Shown piece after piece: positions 34,803 through 48,280 of a stretch of 64,000 bases of DNA. The DNA comes from Prosapia bicincta (taxonomy: Eukaryota > Arthropoda > Insecta > Hemiptera > Cercopidae), in NCBI GenBank assembly GCA_036971475.1, contig JBAIZL010000002.1, forward strand, positions 48,355,229-48,419,228, written 5' to 3'. The position numbers and the translations under genes are program-made. The notes beneath the pieces are model-generated. The model had not been told where the DNA came from. It did not search any database and saw only the letters and a list, made by a program, of their open reading frames with translations. Position 1 is the first letter of the stretch; every line of letters begins with the position of its first letter.

Positions 34803-35748
34803 TTGTATATTGTAGCTGTCATATTGGGCTGTACACTTATGCTTTTATATTGTACACGACTTGTATATTGTAGCTGTCATATTGGGCTGTACACTTAGGC
34901 TTGTATATTGTACACGGCTTGTATATTGTAGCTGTCATATTGGGCTGTACACTTAGGCTTGTATATTGTACACGGCTTGTATATTGTAGCTGTCATATTG
35001 GGCTGTACACTTAGGCTTGTATATTGTACACGGCTTGTATATTGTACACGGCTTGTATATTGTAGCTGTCATATTGGGCTGTACACTTAGGCTTGTATAT
35101 TGTACACGGCTTGTATATTGTACACGGCTTGTATATTGTAGCTGTCATATTGGGCTGTACACTTAGGCTTGTATATTGTAGCTGTCATATTGGGCTGTAC
35201 ACTTAGGCTTGTATATTGTACACGGCTTGTATATTGTAGCTGTCATATTGGGCTGTACACTTAGGCTTGTATATTGTAGCTGTCATATTGGGCTGTACAC
35301 TTAGGCTTGTATATTGTACACGGCTTGTATATTGTAGCTGTCATATTGGGCTGTGCACTTAGGCTTGTATATTGTACACGGCTTGTATATTGTAGCTGCC
35401 TTATTGGGCTATACACTTAGGCTTGTATATTGTACACGGCTTGTATATTGTAGCTGTCATATTGGGCTATACACTTAGGCTTGTATATTGTACACGGCTT
35501 GTATATTGTAGCTGTCATATTGGGCTATACACTTAGGCTTGTATATTGTACACGGCTTGTATATAGTAGCTGTAATGTTGGGCTATACACTTAGGCTTGT
35601 ATATTGTACACGGCTTGTATATTGTAGCTGTCATATTGGGCTGTACACTTAGGCTTGTATATTGTACACGGCGTGTATATTGTAGCTGTCATATTGGGCT
35701 GTACACTTAGGCTTGTATATTGTACACGGCGTGTATATTGGGGCTGTC
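34803..35748. repeat. minisatellite, about 58-bp composite unit, 16 copies
   Basis: The unit is built from two related sub-blocks, cttgtatattgtagctgtc / atattgggctgtacacttag and gcttgtatattgtacacgg. The gggctgtacact block occurs 16 times. The period is usually 58 bp, with 40-bp steps where the 'tacacgg' sub-block is missing and 75-76 bp steps where it is doubled, so units vary by whole sub-blocks. Copies are highly similar. Confidence 0.95.
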
Positions 35749-36779
35749 AACTTTATGGTTTCGACTCAGCAAAATGGATAACACTACAAAAAGATTATTT
35801 TGTACACAGTCGTTAACAAATATTGATTAACTTTATTATGTTGATTAGAGCTTAGATAGTGAGAACATTTCACAACGTGGCCGATGAAAGGCGACATCTT
35901 CGTCGAAACTAATCTGTATGTTTTAATAAACTAGTGTGTAGGGAGATTTTGAGGTTTTTTTTAAATTTCTACCGTTGAGATTTATTATTTACGTAATATA
36001 TTGTGTGAACAATTATACAACAGCCGATGCACTCATTTTTGAAAATCAAATACGACTGATAGAGAAACGGGTTTTAATTATTGCTAACGTTGCAATGAAA
36101 GCAATTGATGACAAAATAATACTGCACTTCATGGTTTTGAATTAAAGGCAATATTTATTTTCACTACACTAGAATGGTTATCGAACGAAAAATAGATAAA
36201 ATGCTATTTCAGTAAAATATGGAACTGTTCATTGTAAGAAATGCAGACTGTAGAATAGTCATCCATTAACCACACGATCCAATGACTACTAAATATTTAT
36301 TTTGGTAATGAATTTTGAACTTCAAAATTAACTAACAATCTTCTTTACAAAATAATATGAGTTAACAGATTTGTTTAGCATCAGAAAAAATTTCTGTTTC
36401 AGTTTAAATACAAATGTTTAGTAATTTCCAAATAATTGTGTTAGTGACATTGCACTTAAGCCGACAGGAATTTCACATTAATCTGTATAAATTTTAAATA
36501 TTTAAAAATATAAAATATTTTTAAAATATTACAGCTAGACACATAATCGAATATGAAAAACTTTCAAGATACATAATCTCGATGACAACCATATTTCTCC
36601 CTGGAAAATAAAAATTCGAGATACAGAGGAATTGGTATTATTTGTTGGACTGATGTAATTAATTGTAAATTTTGTAATTTAAACAAGTATAAGTTTAAAA
36701 CAGTTAACTGTAAATTAATAGAAACAAACATTATTATTATAAAAATCCTTGTTTATTTTAACCTTTAATAAAATCTTAG
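35749..36779. other. non-coding stretch
   Basis: No gene. The segment 35870-35955 (gccgatgaaaggcgacatct, tcgtcgaaac, ctagtgtgta, gagattttgagg) resembles 53345-53430 and may be a degenerate terminal repeat of the Penelope-like kind. Confidence 0.4.
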
Positions 36780-37500
36780 AATTTAACTTATACAGGAAAT
36801 TCATTAGGCCTACATTCGTTTAGGCCTAATTACAATATCTATTTATTTAGGCCTAATAATAGTACCTATTAATTGACGCCAGATTAAAATATTCATTCAT
36901 TTATATATAATTACAATACCTACTCATTTAGGTATAATTATTATATTCATTCATGTAGGCCTAAACACAATATCTATTTATGTAGGTGTAATTAATATAT
37001 TGATTCATTCAGGCCTAATTATAATATCTATTTTCTATACCTAATTATAGTACCTATTCATAGAGGCCAAATTACAATATTCATTTATTTATAGACAATT
37101 ACAATATCTATTCATTGAACCGAGATTAAAATATTCATTCATATAGGCGTGCTTACTATATGCATTCATTTATGCCTGATTGCAATATTCATTATTTTAT
37201 ACCTGCTACAACGTTCGTTTATTTAGGTCATTACAATAATTATTTATTCATTCAGTAATGATTTCAATATCCATTCATTTAAGCGTGATTGCAATATTGA
37301 TTCCTTTTATAACTGATTAAAATATTCATTAATTTAGACATTATTACAATATGTATTCTTTTATACTGGGTAACAATGTTGGTTCATTTACGGGTGTTAA
37401 TAATAATATTTCATTCATTCAGTCTTACTTTCGATATTCAATCTTTCAAACTTGATTACAATATTGATTCATTTAGTCCTAATTACAATATTTCTTCTCT
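36780..37500. repeat. old degenerate tandem repeat with attcatttaggcctaatta-like unit
   Basis: At least 18 diverged units of about 35-40 bp follow the pattern 'attcattTAGGCCTaattacaatat'. The units keep the phrase order but differ heavily in the AGGCCT part (aggtgtaatt, aggcgtgct, agtcctaatt). It looks like an ancient array. Confidence 0.7.
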
Positions 37501-40500
37501 TCTCTCAAGCCATTGGAGTGTTTCAGCAACAATTGTTAGATTAAGTTGCTTGATTGATTTTAAATTACATTTTTTAAAGTTTTGCTCAATAACACCAAAT
37601 TTATTATTCAAGAGACATTTAACTCCTGGTGTTTTTAATAAATTATATAATATTACGTTAAACTCAAAATATAAATGTATTTTGAATAAAATCTCTGCTA
37701 CATTCAAACATGTTGCCAAGAATACAAATTTCATCCCCGAATCCTTCCATTTATAACTAAAATCAGTTATTTGGCAGTAAAATTTCGCTTACTTCGTGGT
37801 AAGCGCTTTCATAAAGCTGGGAAACGTGACCTGCCTACTTAGATTACACCTTCTGTATGCAAAGTTAATTTGTACGCAGTACTTTATCTGTAAAAGTAAA
37901 GAAATTCAAGTTAAACTCGCCGAGAAAATATTTTAATTATTTTTATAAATTAAATCGAAAATCAAATGAGATAAACTATTTATCATGACAGTGTTTTATA
38001 ACAGTAAACTGTTTTGTTTCAGTATAATATTAAGTTTTTCTTTTCCACTGTTAATTATAAACCAACCACGATAAACATTTATATCAATCCTTTTGGTGGA
38101 GCGGTTATTTCTCCAAGTGAAAGCCATAGATTGTTAACTCGTTTTTGGCGAGTTTGGAAAAAAACTTTGGATTCCGGAAAGATGTATTATTAGTAGAAAT
38201 ATATTTAAGTCATTTTCATATTTTTTTACTACGTTAGTAACTAACTACCAAAAAACAAAGTAATATATTAAAAAAGTGGAAAGTACAAAAAACTAATTAA
38301 GTTATTACTAAGAAAAAATAAATTACACGAAACTAAATTTTACCTAACACAGTATTTATTTTACACAGTGTTTCTTTCCACTATTTTAGGTTAAAACTCG
38401 CAAAAGATTATAAAAGATAAACAAAGAATATGAAGAAAATATTACGTTAAATGACAAATTTTATAATAATACAAAAAGGAAATGCTCAGTAAATAATGTT
38501 GCAAATACAAACATAAACAATTTAACTTCTATTGCCGTATTCACTGCCAATGATTAATAATAATAAAGTACCTTCAAATATTTACACACTCTTCACCAAT
38601 AATTTCGTCATCTTTTCCCAAACATTTGGTTTTCTGAATTGACGACCAATAAAAAAATATATTATAATAATAAGTTCAAACCTTGTATCTATAGACAAGC
38701 ATATAGACTACTATTTCCAATATAATTATAATACTTATGTAACTATTAGTCTAATATTTATTTGCGTGCAATATTGAAACAGTAGAAAGTAGTAGTCAAC
38801 AACAACAAACCACTAGGACTGCAAAACCACAGAGACAACTCAACCGCCTAGCTTAGAGGGTTTGTGTTTAGAACCTGTCATAATATTTCCCTCATCTTGT
38901 ATAAAAGAAAGAAGTGTAGGGAAATATACGAAGCCGCCACTAATCAATAGTTTAAACCATGGAGAGTTTTGTGGACCAAACAATCGACTTATTCAACAAC
39001 GTACTGTTTGAAATATTAATTAATTACTAATTGAATCTAGCAATTTCACATCTACCACTTCACATCGTTAATTATCTAGACGATAAGGGACAGAAAGACT
39101 GAGGTATCATTCACTAATTAATTACAAAATACAGTTTTTTAACATAGCGTTAAAATTTCTTTTTATATTGTAAAAATAACGTTTTTAATAATTTAGTTTT
39201 TAATTTTTTTTAAAATTGCAACGAATTTTGTAAGGCATATGTTTGTATTTTTACTAAGAGTACGTCATGAGATTCCTAATTAATTTTTTTAATGTAAACT
39301 ACGAATGTTTTAGTTTTTAAGGTTTTAATATTTCCTGTCAAATAAATGTAATACTCAGAACGAATTATATATTCAACTGTATTTACCTAACTACACTATT
39401 CTACATTTTTTCGATCTGTATTCCTATTTGTGAATCGTTATTAATAAGTAGCCGATATCAATAATCTGTCTTTTATAATTGGCTTGTCCCACAATATTGG
39501 TAAAATATGTACAGGTAGACCTAAAATGGTAACAGAAAATAAATATTTGTTTGGTTTATTATTTTAATAGGTAAATTCAAGCAAATATTTTAATTTTAGC
39601 TTATAATTATAAAATATTACAAATAATTTATTATCTCAGCACGTAAAATATGAAACGCAGACCATTGTTTTGTGCCTCTCAATTCTCTAATCTCATGAGT
39701 GACAATAACTCCTAAGCCTTAATTGAATACGTAATGGTCACGATAGTGAGTTGTTCAAAAAGCTGCAAGTATATGAAAACTTCTTTCAAAGATAGACTAT
39801 TGGTTTGAGTGAGATATAGACGCAAAGCCCAAGCCGATGCATAAATATAGACAGTCTTCGGATAAGTCTTGAGTCTGTAGAAATAGTTATCTTCATTTAG
39901 CACTATTGTAAATTGCAGTAATAATCCTGTATTCATTTATTCATATAGTTATTCATTTATCAGTCATTATAATACTTTAAAAATAAATCTTGCAGAATCT
40001 GTACTCTTAGAAATTAATTATTTTGTATTTTTTTTTTAATATAATTTTTTGCTTTGATGTGACAATATTTACTCACGGTTTGAGGTCATTTAAGTATACA
40101 GGTTTTGTAAAATTTATATAAAAATCCGTTTCCCGTAGCTAATAAACAATGACCCAATAATGGGTAACGTAGACCGAGTAAACTTTTCCTGCAAAAATAT
40201 GAGCTACTGTGCTGCTATAATTACCATTTTTCTTCCGCAATGTTTACTTGAGTAGTGGTCACGTTGCGTTGTATTCATAATAATAATATATTTCTTGTGC
40301 TCACTTAAAAGTCGTCTATTATAAATATAACATTTAATATAACAAATAAAATAACAATAAAATAAAAAATATAACATAATAACATTTAACCAACAAACAC
40401 GGCTGTATTTAATTGAAACGTCGTCAACAAGCCAAATATTAACCTTTGACCAAACATTTGTTTGTATGCAATTAAAAATTCGTTATTAGGCCTACATCAA

Positions 40501-40898
40501 CGGTCATTATTGTCAATGTGTATATTTCATTTTTAAACTCAATACGTTATTGACAATGATATAAATTACTACAAGAACTGAAAAGCCCTTTGTCAAATGA
40601 GTGGTAAGGGATTATATAGTGCCAAGACTATAATAAGGTAATATATTTGAGATAATACTAGTTATAGGGTTAACTAGTCTTCATACAATTTGAAAAATAA
40701 TAATATGTAAGTGAATGTAGTTTATTTGTATTTATCGCTTCGTGAAGCTTGTAAAATAATTTTAAAACTTAGTATTACTCAAACTGGTCATCCCGTTATT
40801 AGTTGGTGGCACACTGAATGTAATTACAATATTTTATATTAAAGAAATGGCTTCTACAATCAGTTCGCAAAACATTATTATATGAAATTCACCCCCTT
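37501..40898. other. non-coding AT-rich stretch
   Basis: No supported gene. The overlapping ORFs at 37376-37756 (plus) and 37483-37734 (minus) lie at the array edge and show no domain. 38820-39080 is slightly GC-richer without a frame. Confidence 0.45.
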
Positions 40899-41024
40899 TA
40901 CCACAAAGTTAAATCCCGTGGTTAAAGTGTATTCCATCAGGATTCGTAATAGATTCAACATCTATCACATTTACCACAAAGTTAAATCCTGTAGTTAAAG
41001 TGTATTCCAACAGAAATACCAATA
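40899..41024. repeat. two-copy tandem duplication, 72-bp period
   Basis: ttaccacaaagttaaatcc and gttaaagtgtattcca recur 72 bp apart with a few substitutions. Confidence 0.85.
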
Positions 41025-41078
41025 GTTACAGGGATACTATTATTTACATTTTTCCACAGTTAAACCTACATTTAACTA

Positions 41079-41926
41079 CAGTAAACTCCCGATTATCCGT
41101 GGAATAGGGTGGCCCGGCAACGCCGGATAACGATTTCCCCGGATAATCCGCTATGAACAAAGAATACGCAAAACGATCGATAAATAATCGATTATTATAC
41201 CATAAGTTACACAAATAATGACCCCGGATAATGCAATTCACAAATTATCTTCAGAGGACAAAATAATTTAACATGACAATGTATTTGACGGATTATAACA
41301 TCTACATTTATATGTCTAACTATTTACAATACGTACATAAGTATATGTCAAAAGTAAGTATGTATCTACATATGTAATTTCCTTTACACATAATACTTTC
41401 ACTTTTTAACAAAAAAATCTGTCACTTTCGTCTGTTTTTTTGTGAGCATTGATTTAGCTTTAATGTGCGATCTAAGTTTCTTGAGAACCATTTTGTCGCA
41501 CAGTGTCTACTTGTGCCTCGTGTGTCACAAAGCTATGACACAGACATGGATAATGCATATGTCACGTCCTAGACTATTTATAGCCGAGATTAGCTGACAT
41601 TTGTTTACAATCTTATGATACACATTAGGTTTTCGGGCGTACAAGCATTTTGTCATTGTCTCTTATATACAGTAGTCTGCTCGCCCCTTTTATTTCGCTG
41701 GCCCACATCAGGATGCTTCCATTTCAATGTAAAAATTAGTACGTACATATTTACATATGTATTCCCTTCTATTAAACCTTATATGTATTTACGTCATAAT
41801 TCACCGTTTGGAAATTTATACACATGAATCTGACTGTAATAAAAATTGAATATTTTTAAAACAATGGCAGACCCCGGATAATCCGCAAACCGGTTAATCC
41901 GCCCACGGATAATCGGGAGTTTACTG
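41079..41926 (-). mobile_element. complete-ended non-autonomous pogo/Tigger-type transposon
   Basis: Perfect 24-bp terminal inverted repeats (41079-41102 and 41903-41926, starting CAGTAAACTCCCGATTATCC) are flanked by TA on both sides, the target duplication of Tc1/mariner/pogo elements. Subterminal ccccggataatccgc occurs near each end. The 848-bp body is homologous to 26040-26430 in reverse orientation, including TATA-like tgtatataag and ctataaata. Only the transposase C-terminus remains (41399-41491). Transposase has therefore been lost by internal deletion, leaving a cis-mobilisable derivative. Confidence 0.88.
41399..41491 (-). pseudogene. pogo-type transposase C-terminal tail with PCNA-binding (PIP-box) motif
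   Basis: The minus-strand frame is M-VLKKLRSHIKAKSMLTKK followed by QTKVTDFFVKK and a stop. QTKVTDFF fits the PIP-box (Q-x-x-hydrophobic-x-x-aromatic-aromatic) that Drosophila pogo transposase uses to bind PCNA, and the basic run before it is typical. An in-frame stop lies seven codons upstream of the first Met, and no helix-turn-helix or DDE domain is present. Only the tail of the ancestral gene is retained, inside the deleted element. The family assignment agrees with the TIRs and the TA target. Confidence 0.6.
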
Positions 41927-43000
41927 TATATAGTTGGCATTTAAACATTTCAACAGATACTATCTCAAACATAGTCGCCACCTGTTTTTACCTTTTACTA
42001 TTTTTTAAGCTTGAGACCTCTTCAAGGTTGTTTCTTGTAAATTGTTCCTCTAAAAATTGTAGGCCTATATACATTACTTTAAGCAATAAATTATACTAAA
42101 TAATACTTAAATAATAACAAATAAATACTATATACGTTTATATATAATGTTATTCTGATTTCTACATAGACATTTATGTACTTGGATATCGAGCAAGTTA
42201 ACTGATGTATAAAATAATATTGTATGGTGCATTTCATGCTAGAAATGATTCAGGGATATTAAGCAGACAGGAACTATATTAAACTTGGATGTAACAGCAT
42301 TGTGAATAGAGTTAGATTTTTTTATGCAACTGTAAACGATTTCGTCTTATTTCCTTTTATTTGTGAATGTCATATTCACTTCATGAATGCCAACTATTAA
42401 ACCTTTAAAGATATATCTTTAAAATGACATATTTTTTAGAATTATCATCTCAGATTTTACAGATAAAAGGAAAACCTGGATTAAAATAGTCTTCTGAACG
42501 TAACTTTATAAATTTGCACTCATAACGCAGTATGTATTTTAAACGCTTTCATCATTCAAATTGCTAAAGTATTAAAGATACTTATGTATATTACTTGATG
42601 TATATGGTTTTTAAATATGACCGACTGGCGTACCATAGATCTTAGTAAGTTTTCTATTAAATGTACTTTACTTAATTGTAACTCTGGCAAGTTGTAATCT
42701 CGATGTTCAAATAAAACTTTTACTGTCATGTCAAAACATCCACGGGACAAATAAACACCTACATGTATAATGTTACTTCAATTCAGCATCAACTTTTCAT
42801 TAAAGAAATTAAGTTTGATTTGTGATGCAAAGGTAATTCAAAACAACCAGCTTCAGGAACTTACAGTAACACACCACTTTGGCAACTTATAAGCTATTAT
42901 AAAACACTTACCACTCTTTAGGTTATTTCAGTTGAAAAATAGTTACCTTGACTTTTATTTATAACATTTCGTAGTTTCTATTTATTATGAATATGATGTG
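41927..43000. other. non-coding stretch
   Basis: AT-rich with no supported gene. The 64-codon minus ORF at 42556-42750 lacks features. Confidence 0.45.
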
Positions 43001-43180
43001 GTTGAATTTAATAATAAATACACAAAAACCTCTAAACCACAAACTTTCGTTATTTTACCCTTATGTACATTTCAGTTACAAAGTAACCATCCTCAGAGGG
43101 ATAACAAACAAAGACTGGTACACAGGGGAAAATAAAGAAAGTTTGTGGTTAAGAGGTTTTTGTGTATTTATTATTTCGAA
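43001..43180. repeat. inverted repeat (about 48-bp arms) around a group B hammerhead-like motif
   Basis: 43009-43056 and 43129-43175 are reverse complements (aatacacaaaaacctct.aaccacaaactttc). The left arm and centre match 8160-8270 of the Penelope-like unit almost exactly, so this is a second copy of that terminal segment with its own fold-back. Confidence 0.8.
43058..43100 (-). ncRNA. hammerhead-like motif, group B
   Basis: On the minus strand: CCCT - CTGAGGA - TGGTTACTTTGTAACT - GAAA - TGTACATA - AGGG. Helices I, II and III all pair. It differs from 8221-8263 by one base, at the predicted cleavage position (A against U). Confidence 0.58.
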
Positions 43181-45480
43181 GTTTTAAACTTCGTCAAGTA
43201 TAACTTCAAGGGCGTTGAGTTATGAACAATAATAGGCAACTTTTCCATCAAACACCATTTGAAAAATAATTTAAAAATTTTGTATATGAAATATTTTTAA
43301 CAAATCAATGACTCACCAACTAATTAAAATAATTTTAAAACAGAGAATTTATATTTTAGGTTTGTGAATTCATTAAAGTATGATTTCTACATATATTTCA
43401 TTTTGTTTTTAATATAGGGGCCTCGTCTGATTAATATTGGCATATTACTAACACTATAGGTCTTGCAACGAATAATTTACTTCGCAGAATGTATCTGGGG
43501 ATGCACAAGTTACTATCAAAAGTTACTACGCGATAATCTGGGTCCCACGTCAACTATCAATGATAATACAAATGACGTGTCCAGGGTGCATTTATAAATT
43601 GCCAGAAACCGTTTCTACGTTTATCGGTTATCGGTGAAGCAACTTGTTATTAATAAATCACTTCTGTCATGTCAGGCAACTAATCTCATACCTACATAAT
43701 TTCAAACTGAATTCTCCATCACTTTATTTTAGCCCCATTTGGGTTGGTAGTGACTATATCTCTTACATACTGAGGATGTTTAAGGTTCCATTTGTTTCAG
43801 AATAACAATACATTTATTCTGAGGCATCTTAAAAATCTTCATGTATTTTAACAAAATTAATTACATTTAAAAATATATAGGAATTTATTCAAATAAAAAT
43901 TAATCATGAATGACACCAAAATGCCGTATACAATTTCTTGAATGTATTACGTTATCATTTCCTATATTTTCCTATAACTAATATAATGTTTTATATATAA
44001 TGTTTGACATTATTAGATCCAATAATTCTGAAGCAGAGCAGAAAGAATTTATTAACAACTGTTTAATCTATATTTATAAAGACAATTGTTTCTGCTAAGT
44101 TATAATATTAAATTTATAATTTTAGTAAATTACTTTCCAAGTTATTCATTACTTTTTAATATAGATAAGATAGAAAAATTTAAATTTCTATACGTCTATT
44201 TAAAAAAATTTATTTTATATTTGGTCCTGTAAATGTAAATAATTAATTTTGTTTAGTTAGTTATGATTTTATTAACCGTATGTTCACTTTAATGCTTTAT
44301 TTTCACTTAAATTCTTGAATTGACAAAAATAAAATAAATATTTTCTCCCCTTTTATCCAAAAACGTTTGGAATTGGAATACGCCCGTAGTAGATTTTCTT
44401 TAATATAGGGAAAAAGCCATCATTATTTTACTTTTTATATATCTCAATCATCTCGCCTACGCCTAACCATTTAAAACATATTAAGACATTCTGTTTTTCA
44501 AACAGTAAATCTCTGCAATTGTTATTTTTGGGGTTAATAGCTAGTAGCATGCCTATTCAATAACTAGTACAATTATTAATTTATTTTCCATGCCATCGTT
44601 GCGGTCACATTGGAGTGAGCCCATCTACTTCCGGTCCTACCTATTTCATTAGAATCATTACAGTTATAATTACAATTCTTAAATATTTTGAAATTTTTCT
44701 TAAACAAACTATTGATGAAACTATTGTTGAAAAAACTTAAACAAAGAAAGATAAACAACAGGTAAATTTAAATTAGTAGTCAACAAAACAAAAATCACAA
44801 TTAATTTTAAAACTTGAAGGTAATTAAAACTAATAAAAAAACAAGTTAACAGAAGGATAACTTTAAGTATTCCATATTATTTATGTATGGTAAATATAGA
44901 GGAATAAAATGTATGTAAAAAATGTGGCAAAACCTTAAAAGCTTTATTTTAAACTGATAAGATTTAAGAAAACGCAGGTGACATTTAATGAAATGGGTAA
45001 CTAGAATATAAATATAAAATCTATATAGTAATAGTATATAGAATTACTGTAAAATATATATTATTATATTTAGTAGTGTAAGGCGCTTTGTCTGCATTTA
45101 ATCTTGCGTGCACAACCTAACGTTAGTGATTGCTTAATAATTTGCAGTATAATTTAAGCCCCGTGGCCTACTGTGTTCTATTAAATTTTACTTAGTAATG
45201 CTGTTGCAGGGCTTTTGTAATGAATTACTGGAGTTAAATTAATAATATTTTCCGTTTGTTGAATTTCAAAGTAATTATTTATGAATTACTAAAATACAGC
45301 TTATAATTGCAACCGTATATTCAATATTAGAAAACAAATGTGTTGAAAACCATTCGTACTTTGCTTTTCTCTTCGGGAAATTTATTGTTATAATTGAATA
45401 ACAATTCACGAAACAATATTTAGATCCATCTAAACCAATAAAAATAATTTTAAAAGTCAAAGTTCTTTCGTTCACAATTT
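43181..45480. other. non-coding AT-rich stretch
   Basis: No supported gene or repeat beyond simple AT-rich sequence. The short minus ORFs at 44576-44758 and 45275-45475 look fortuitous. Confidence 0.5.
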
Positions 45481-45491
45481 ATACACACACA

Positions 45492-45548
<57 letters not shown>

Positions 45549-45560
45549 CCCACACACACA
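45481..45560. repeat. (CA)n microsatellite
   Basis: About 80 bp of CA with ctca and ctccca interruptions. Confidence 0.95.
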
Positions 45561-45780
45561 TATATATATTTTTTTTCTCGGCTCAAAAGTCAGAATGTAG
45601 TCTTAGAACTATGTGGTACTTATAAGTTTGAGAATGCTGATACTGCAAATCAGCGAATAGCTTGACGTATTTAAAATATTAAAAGTGTATTATGAAAAAT
45701 AAAAAAAGTTATATATTCTTGTTTATGAAATCATTATTCAACCATATATATTTAACGAGAAAAATTTTATTAAAAGGATT

Positions 45781-45961
<181 letters not shown>

Positions 45962-45993
45962 TGATACGTATTCCTTCACGGATGGAAAAATAC

Positions 45994-46145
45994 GATGAAT
46001 AGTTACTATCCGGAGTAAAAGAGCTAGAACTACTGTTGTTGGGTTCACCTCGTCAATGCTGGATGAGATTCTAGCGAAACGTCGGAACTGCGAATTTATG
46101 TACTGCAGAATGAACGGATGTACTCCATGATAGTAACTATTCATC
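45994..46145. repeat. TA-embedded inverted repeat with GAAAC-type core
   Basis: Arms gatgaatagttactatccgg (45994-46017) and its near reverse complement (46121-46145) enclose a GC-richer centre with gctggatgagattctagcga aacgtcgg. CTGGATGAG...CGAAAC resembles a hammerhead core with an extra G. The unit lies between two (TA)n tracts, as for the Penelope-like termini. Possibly a fourth, diverged hammerhead family. Confidence 0.5.
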
Positions 46146-46146
46146 A

Positions 46147-46149
<3 letters not shown>

Positions 46150-46205
<56 letters not shown>
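46150..46205. repeat. (TA)n microsatellite, right flank
   Basis: About 56 bp of pure TA. Confidence 0.95.
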
Positions 46206-46207
<2 letters not shown>

Positions 46208-47660
46208 CCTACTCTTAAGTTTTTGTTATGCCTATAGTAATATAATTTGCTGTATTATTTTAAAATAATATTTCCTTTCCTTCTTTTAATCTAGGATTTT
46301 TTTAAAACAAATTATTATTCAAAGTATGACATTTACTAAAGTATTTATATAAATTATATAATAACGTTTCCGATATAATTTAATACATTATTTTATCCAC
46401 ATATTTTTTTTAAATACCTGTTTCGTCTATGCAACAACTAAAACTTACTCTCTATGTACAAAACGTACCAATATGATTTCCGAGACTTTTCAGGACTATG
46501 ATTTTCGGAACGAGTGAGCAACAATTGTTTTTCAATAAATGTTCACAAAAACTAAAAGAAACATAAAAAACAAAAATAAACTTTAAACAGTTATATTTAA
46601 TTGTATACTGAAAATTTCTGGAGTAATTAGAATTTTTTTTAATGTGGAACCAAATAGCTTGAAAATGATTTAATAATATGAGTAACAAAAGATAAAGAAA
46701 TAAATTCCTTATCCAAATAATTGACGCTACCCCAATTAAGTTCATTATTAACAATAATCATATTTGATACATTGAAGATTTTGTTCATGGTCAATACATC
46801 TAATCCTTAGAGGCTTAACAACTATGCATATAATTCTTTTAAATTTTATTAATATTTATCTCAAAAATAATTTTTATTTTATTGGGAATTGTAAAATTAG
46901 ATTAATAAACTAATAACCTATTATTCTCATTTTTAAATACAGACTATATATATATAAGAGAGCGACAAATATCTAATAATAAAATCAACGATTTAAAATT
47001 TTTCCCACTTGGTTGTATTCAAAGTTTTCCGAATTTTTATTCTATTGTGGATAAAATCTAAAATGCTGTAATTTTTTATGACCGCTTTACATGATTTAAT
47101 AGTAGTTTAGGATAAAACTTTATTGGAAAACTATATTTATAACTACATCCTTCAAAATATTCATGTAGGCCTAAATTTGAGTCATTATAAATTGTATAGC
47201 ATGTTGTGTTGGGATCTTATTTTTCTGATGCAATGTTGTTGAATTGGTAAATTATGGCTGACTGTGGTTTTGTTTATGATAATTTTTGTGTTTTTTTTAT
47301 AAATAATTTAATAAATAAATCTTTAAATAATGAGGAGTCCATTTTGGAATTCAAAAGTAAACAATAATTAAAACTATTTTTAGGTTGTTTAATTGCTTTA
47401 ATAAAATTATCAATGAGTTGTAAAAACGTAGGCGTAGGAGTTAGGTTTTGGAATTAAACACCATCAGATGAATAAAAAGAGGTTTTTCAAAATCTTGTAT
47501 TAAATTACTTAAATTGTGGAGTTTAGTGAAATATATTATATGAATTTTAACTATCATTATTAAATTAAATTAAATTATTACAACTTCAAAACAGTTTTAG
47601 TATAAAATAAGTAAACAGTAAGTGAATAGCTGTTACCAAATTTTATAATATATAATGTCT

Positions 47661-47754
47661 GTAAAAACCACAATCTAGTTTATTTCATTTCGTTTGTCGA
47701 TGGCCTCATATTTGCGTCATGAAACACATATTTTCGATTAAATGATCTAGTATG
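47661..47754 (+). repeat. local direct duplication copy 1
   Basis: About 94 bp (caatctagtt, gatggcctcatatttgcg, catgaaacacat, gatctagtatg) repeated at 48186-48280 with about ten differences. Confidence 0.85.
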
Positions 47755-48185
47755 GTTTACTTCCATGGCATGAACGCACTATTATATAATGTTCTCAAGG
47801 AACTTCGAAAATAATATGTTGTAGGCTCAATATTTCCTTGTGGCGTTATAGTTTGTGATAATGTTTGTTGAAATACCTTGGGGTCTTTTTCAACCTGATA
47901 TACTTAATAAATACCATCTTCTAGAAGTACCTAAATTTAGTTCTATCTGAGTAATCGTTGAATTTAAATAGATTTATATTAGGAACCAATTTAAATCTAA
48001 TATTTTATCTATTTGTGTTTAGATTTAAATTTAAGCGTCTAAGTTGCGTAAAATCAAATTTAGGTTTTAAAAACTTGAAGGTTTGAGCTAGCCTCATTCC
48101 GTCCCGTAACGTCAAACCTCTAATACGGAATTTATGGTTGCGCTACTGATTTGTAAAATATAAGTTGTTAGTAATTTAAAGACAA

Positions 48186-48280
48186 AGTAAAACCCTCAAT
48201 CTAGTTTTTTTCATTTCGTTTATTGATGGCCTCATATTTGCGCCATGAAACACATGTTTTCGATTAAGTGATCTAGTATG
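48186..48280 (+). repeat. local direct duplication copy 2
   Basis: Second copy of the 47661-47754 segment, 525 bp downstream in the same orientation. The intervening DNA is not repeated. Confidence 0.85.

Noticed and set aside
35883..35915. Hammerhead-like core (ccgatgaaa ... gtcgaaact)
   Set aside because: U4 is replaced by C and helix II does not form in the required register; kept only as a tail-like repeat.
37376..37756. 126-codon ORF (plus) and its minus-strand shadow
   Set aside because: Begins inside the degenerate tandem array, shows no domain and has a low-complexity composition.
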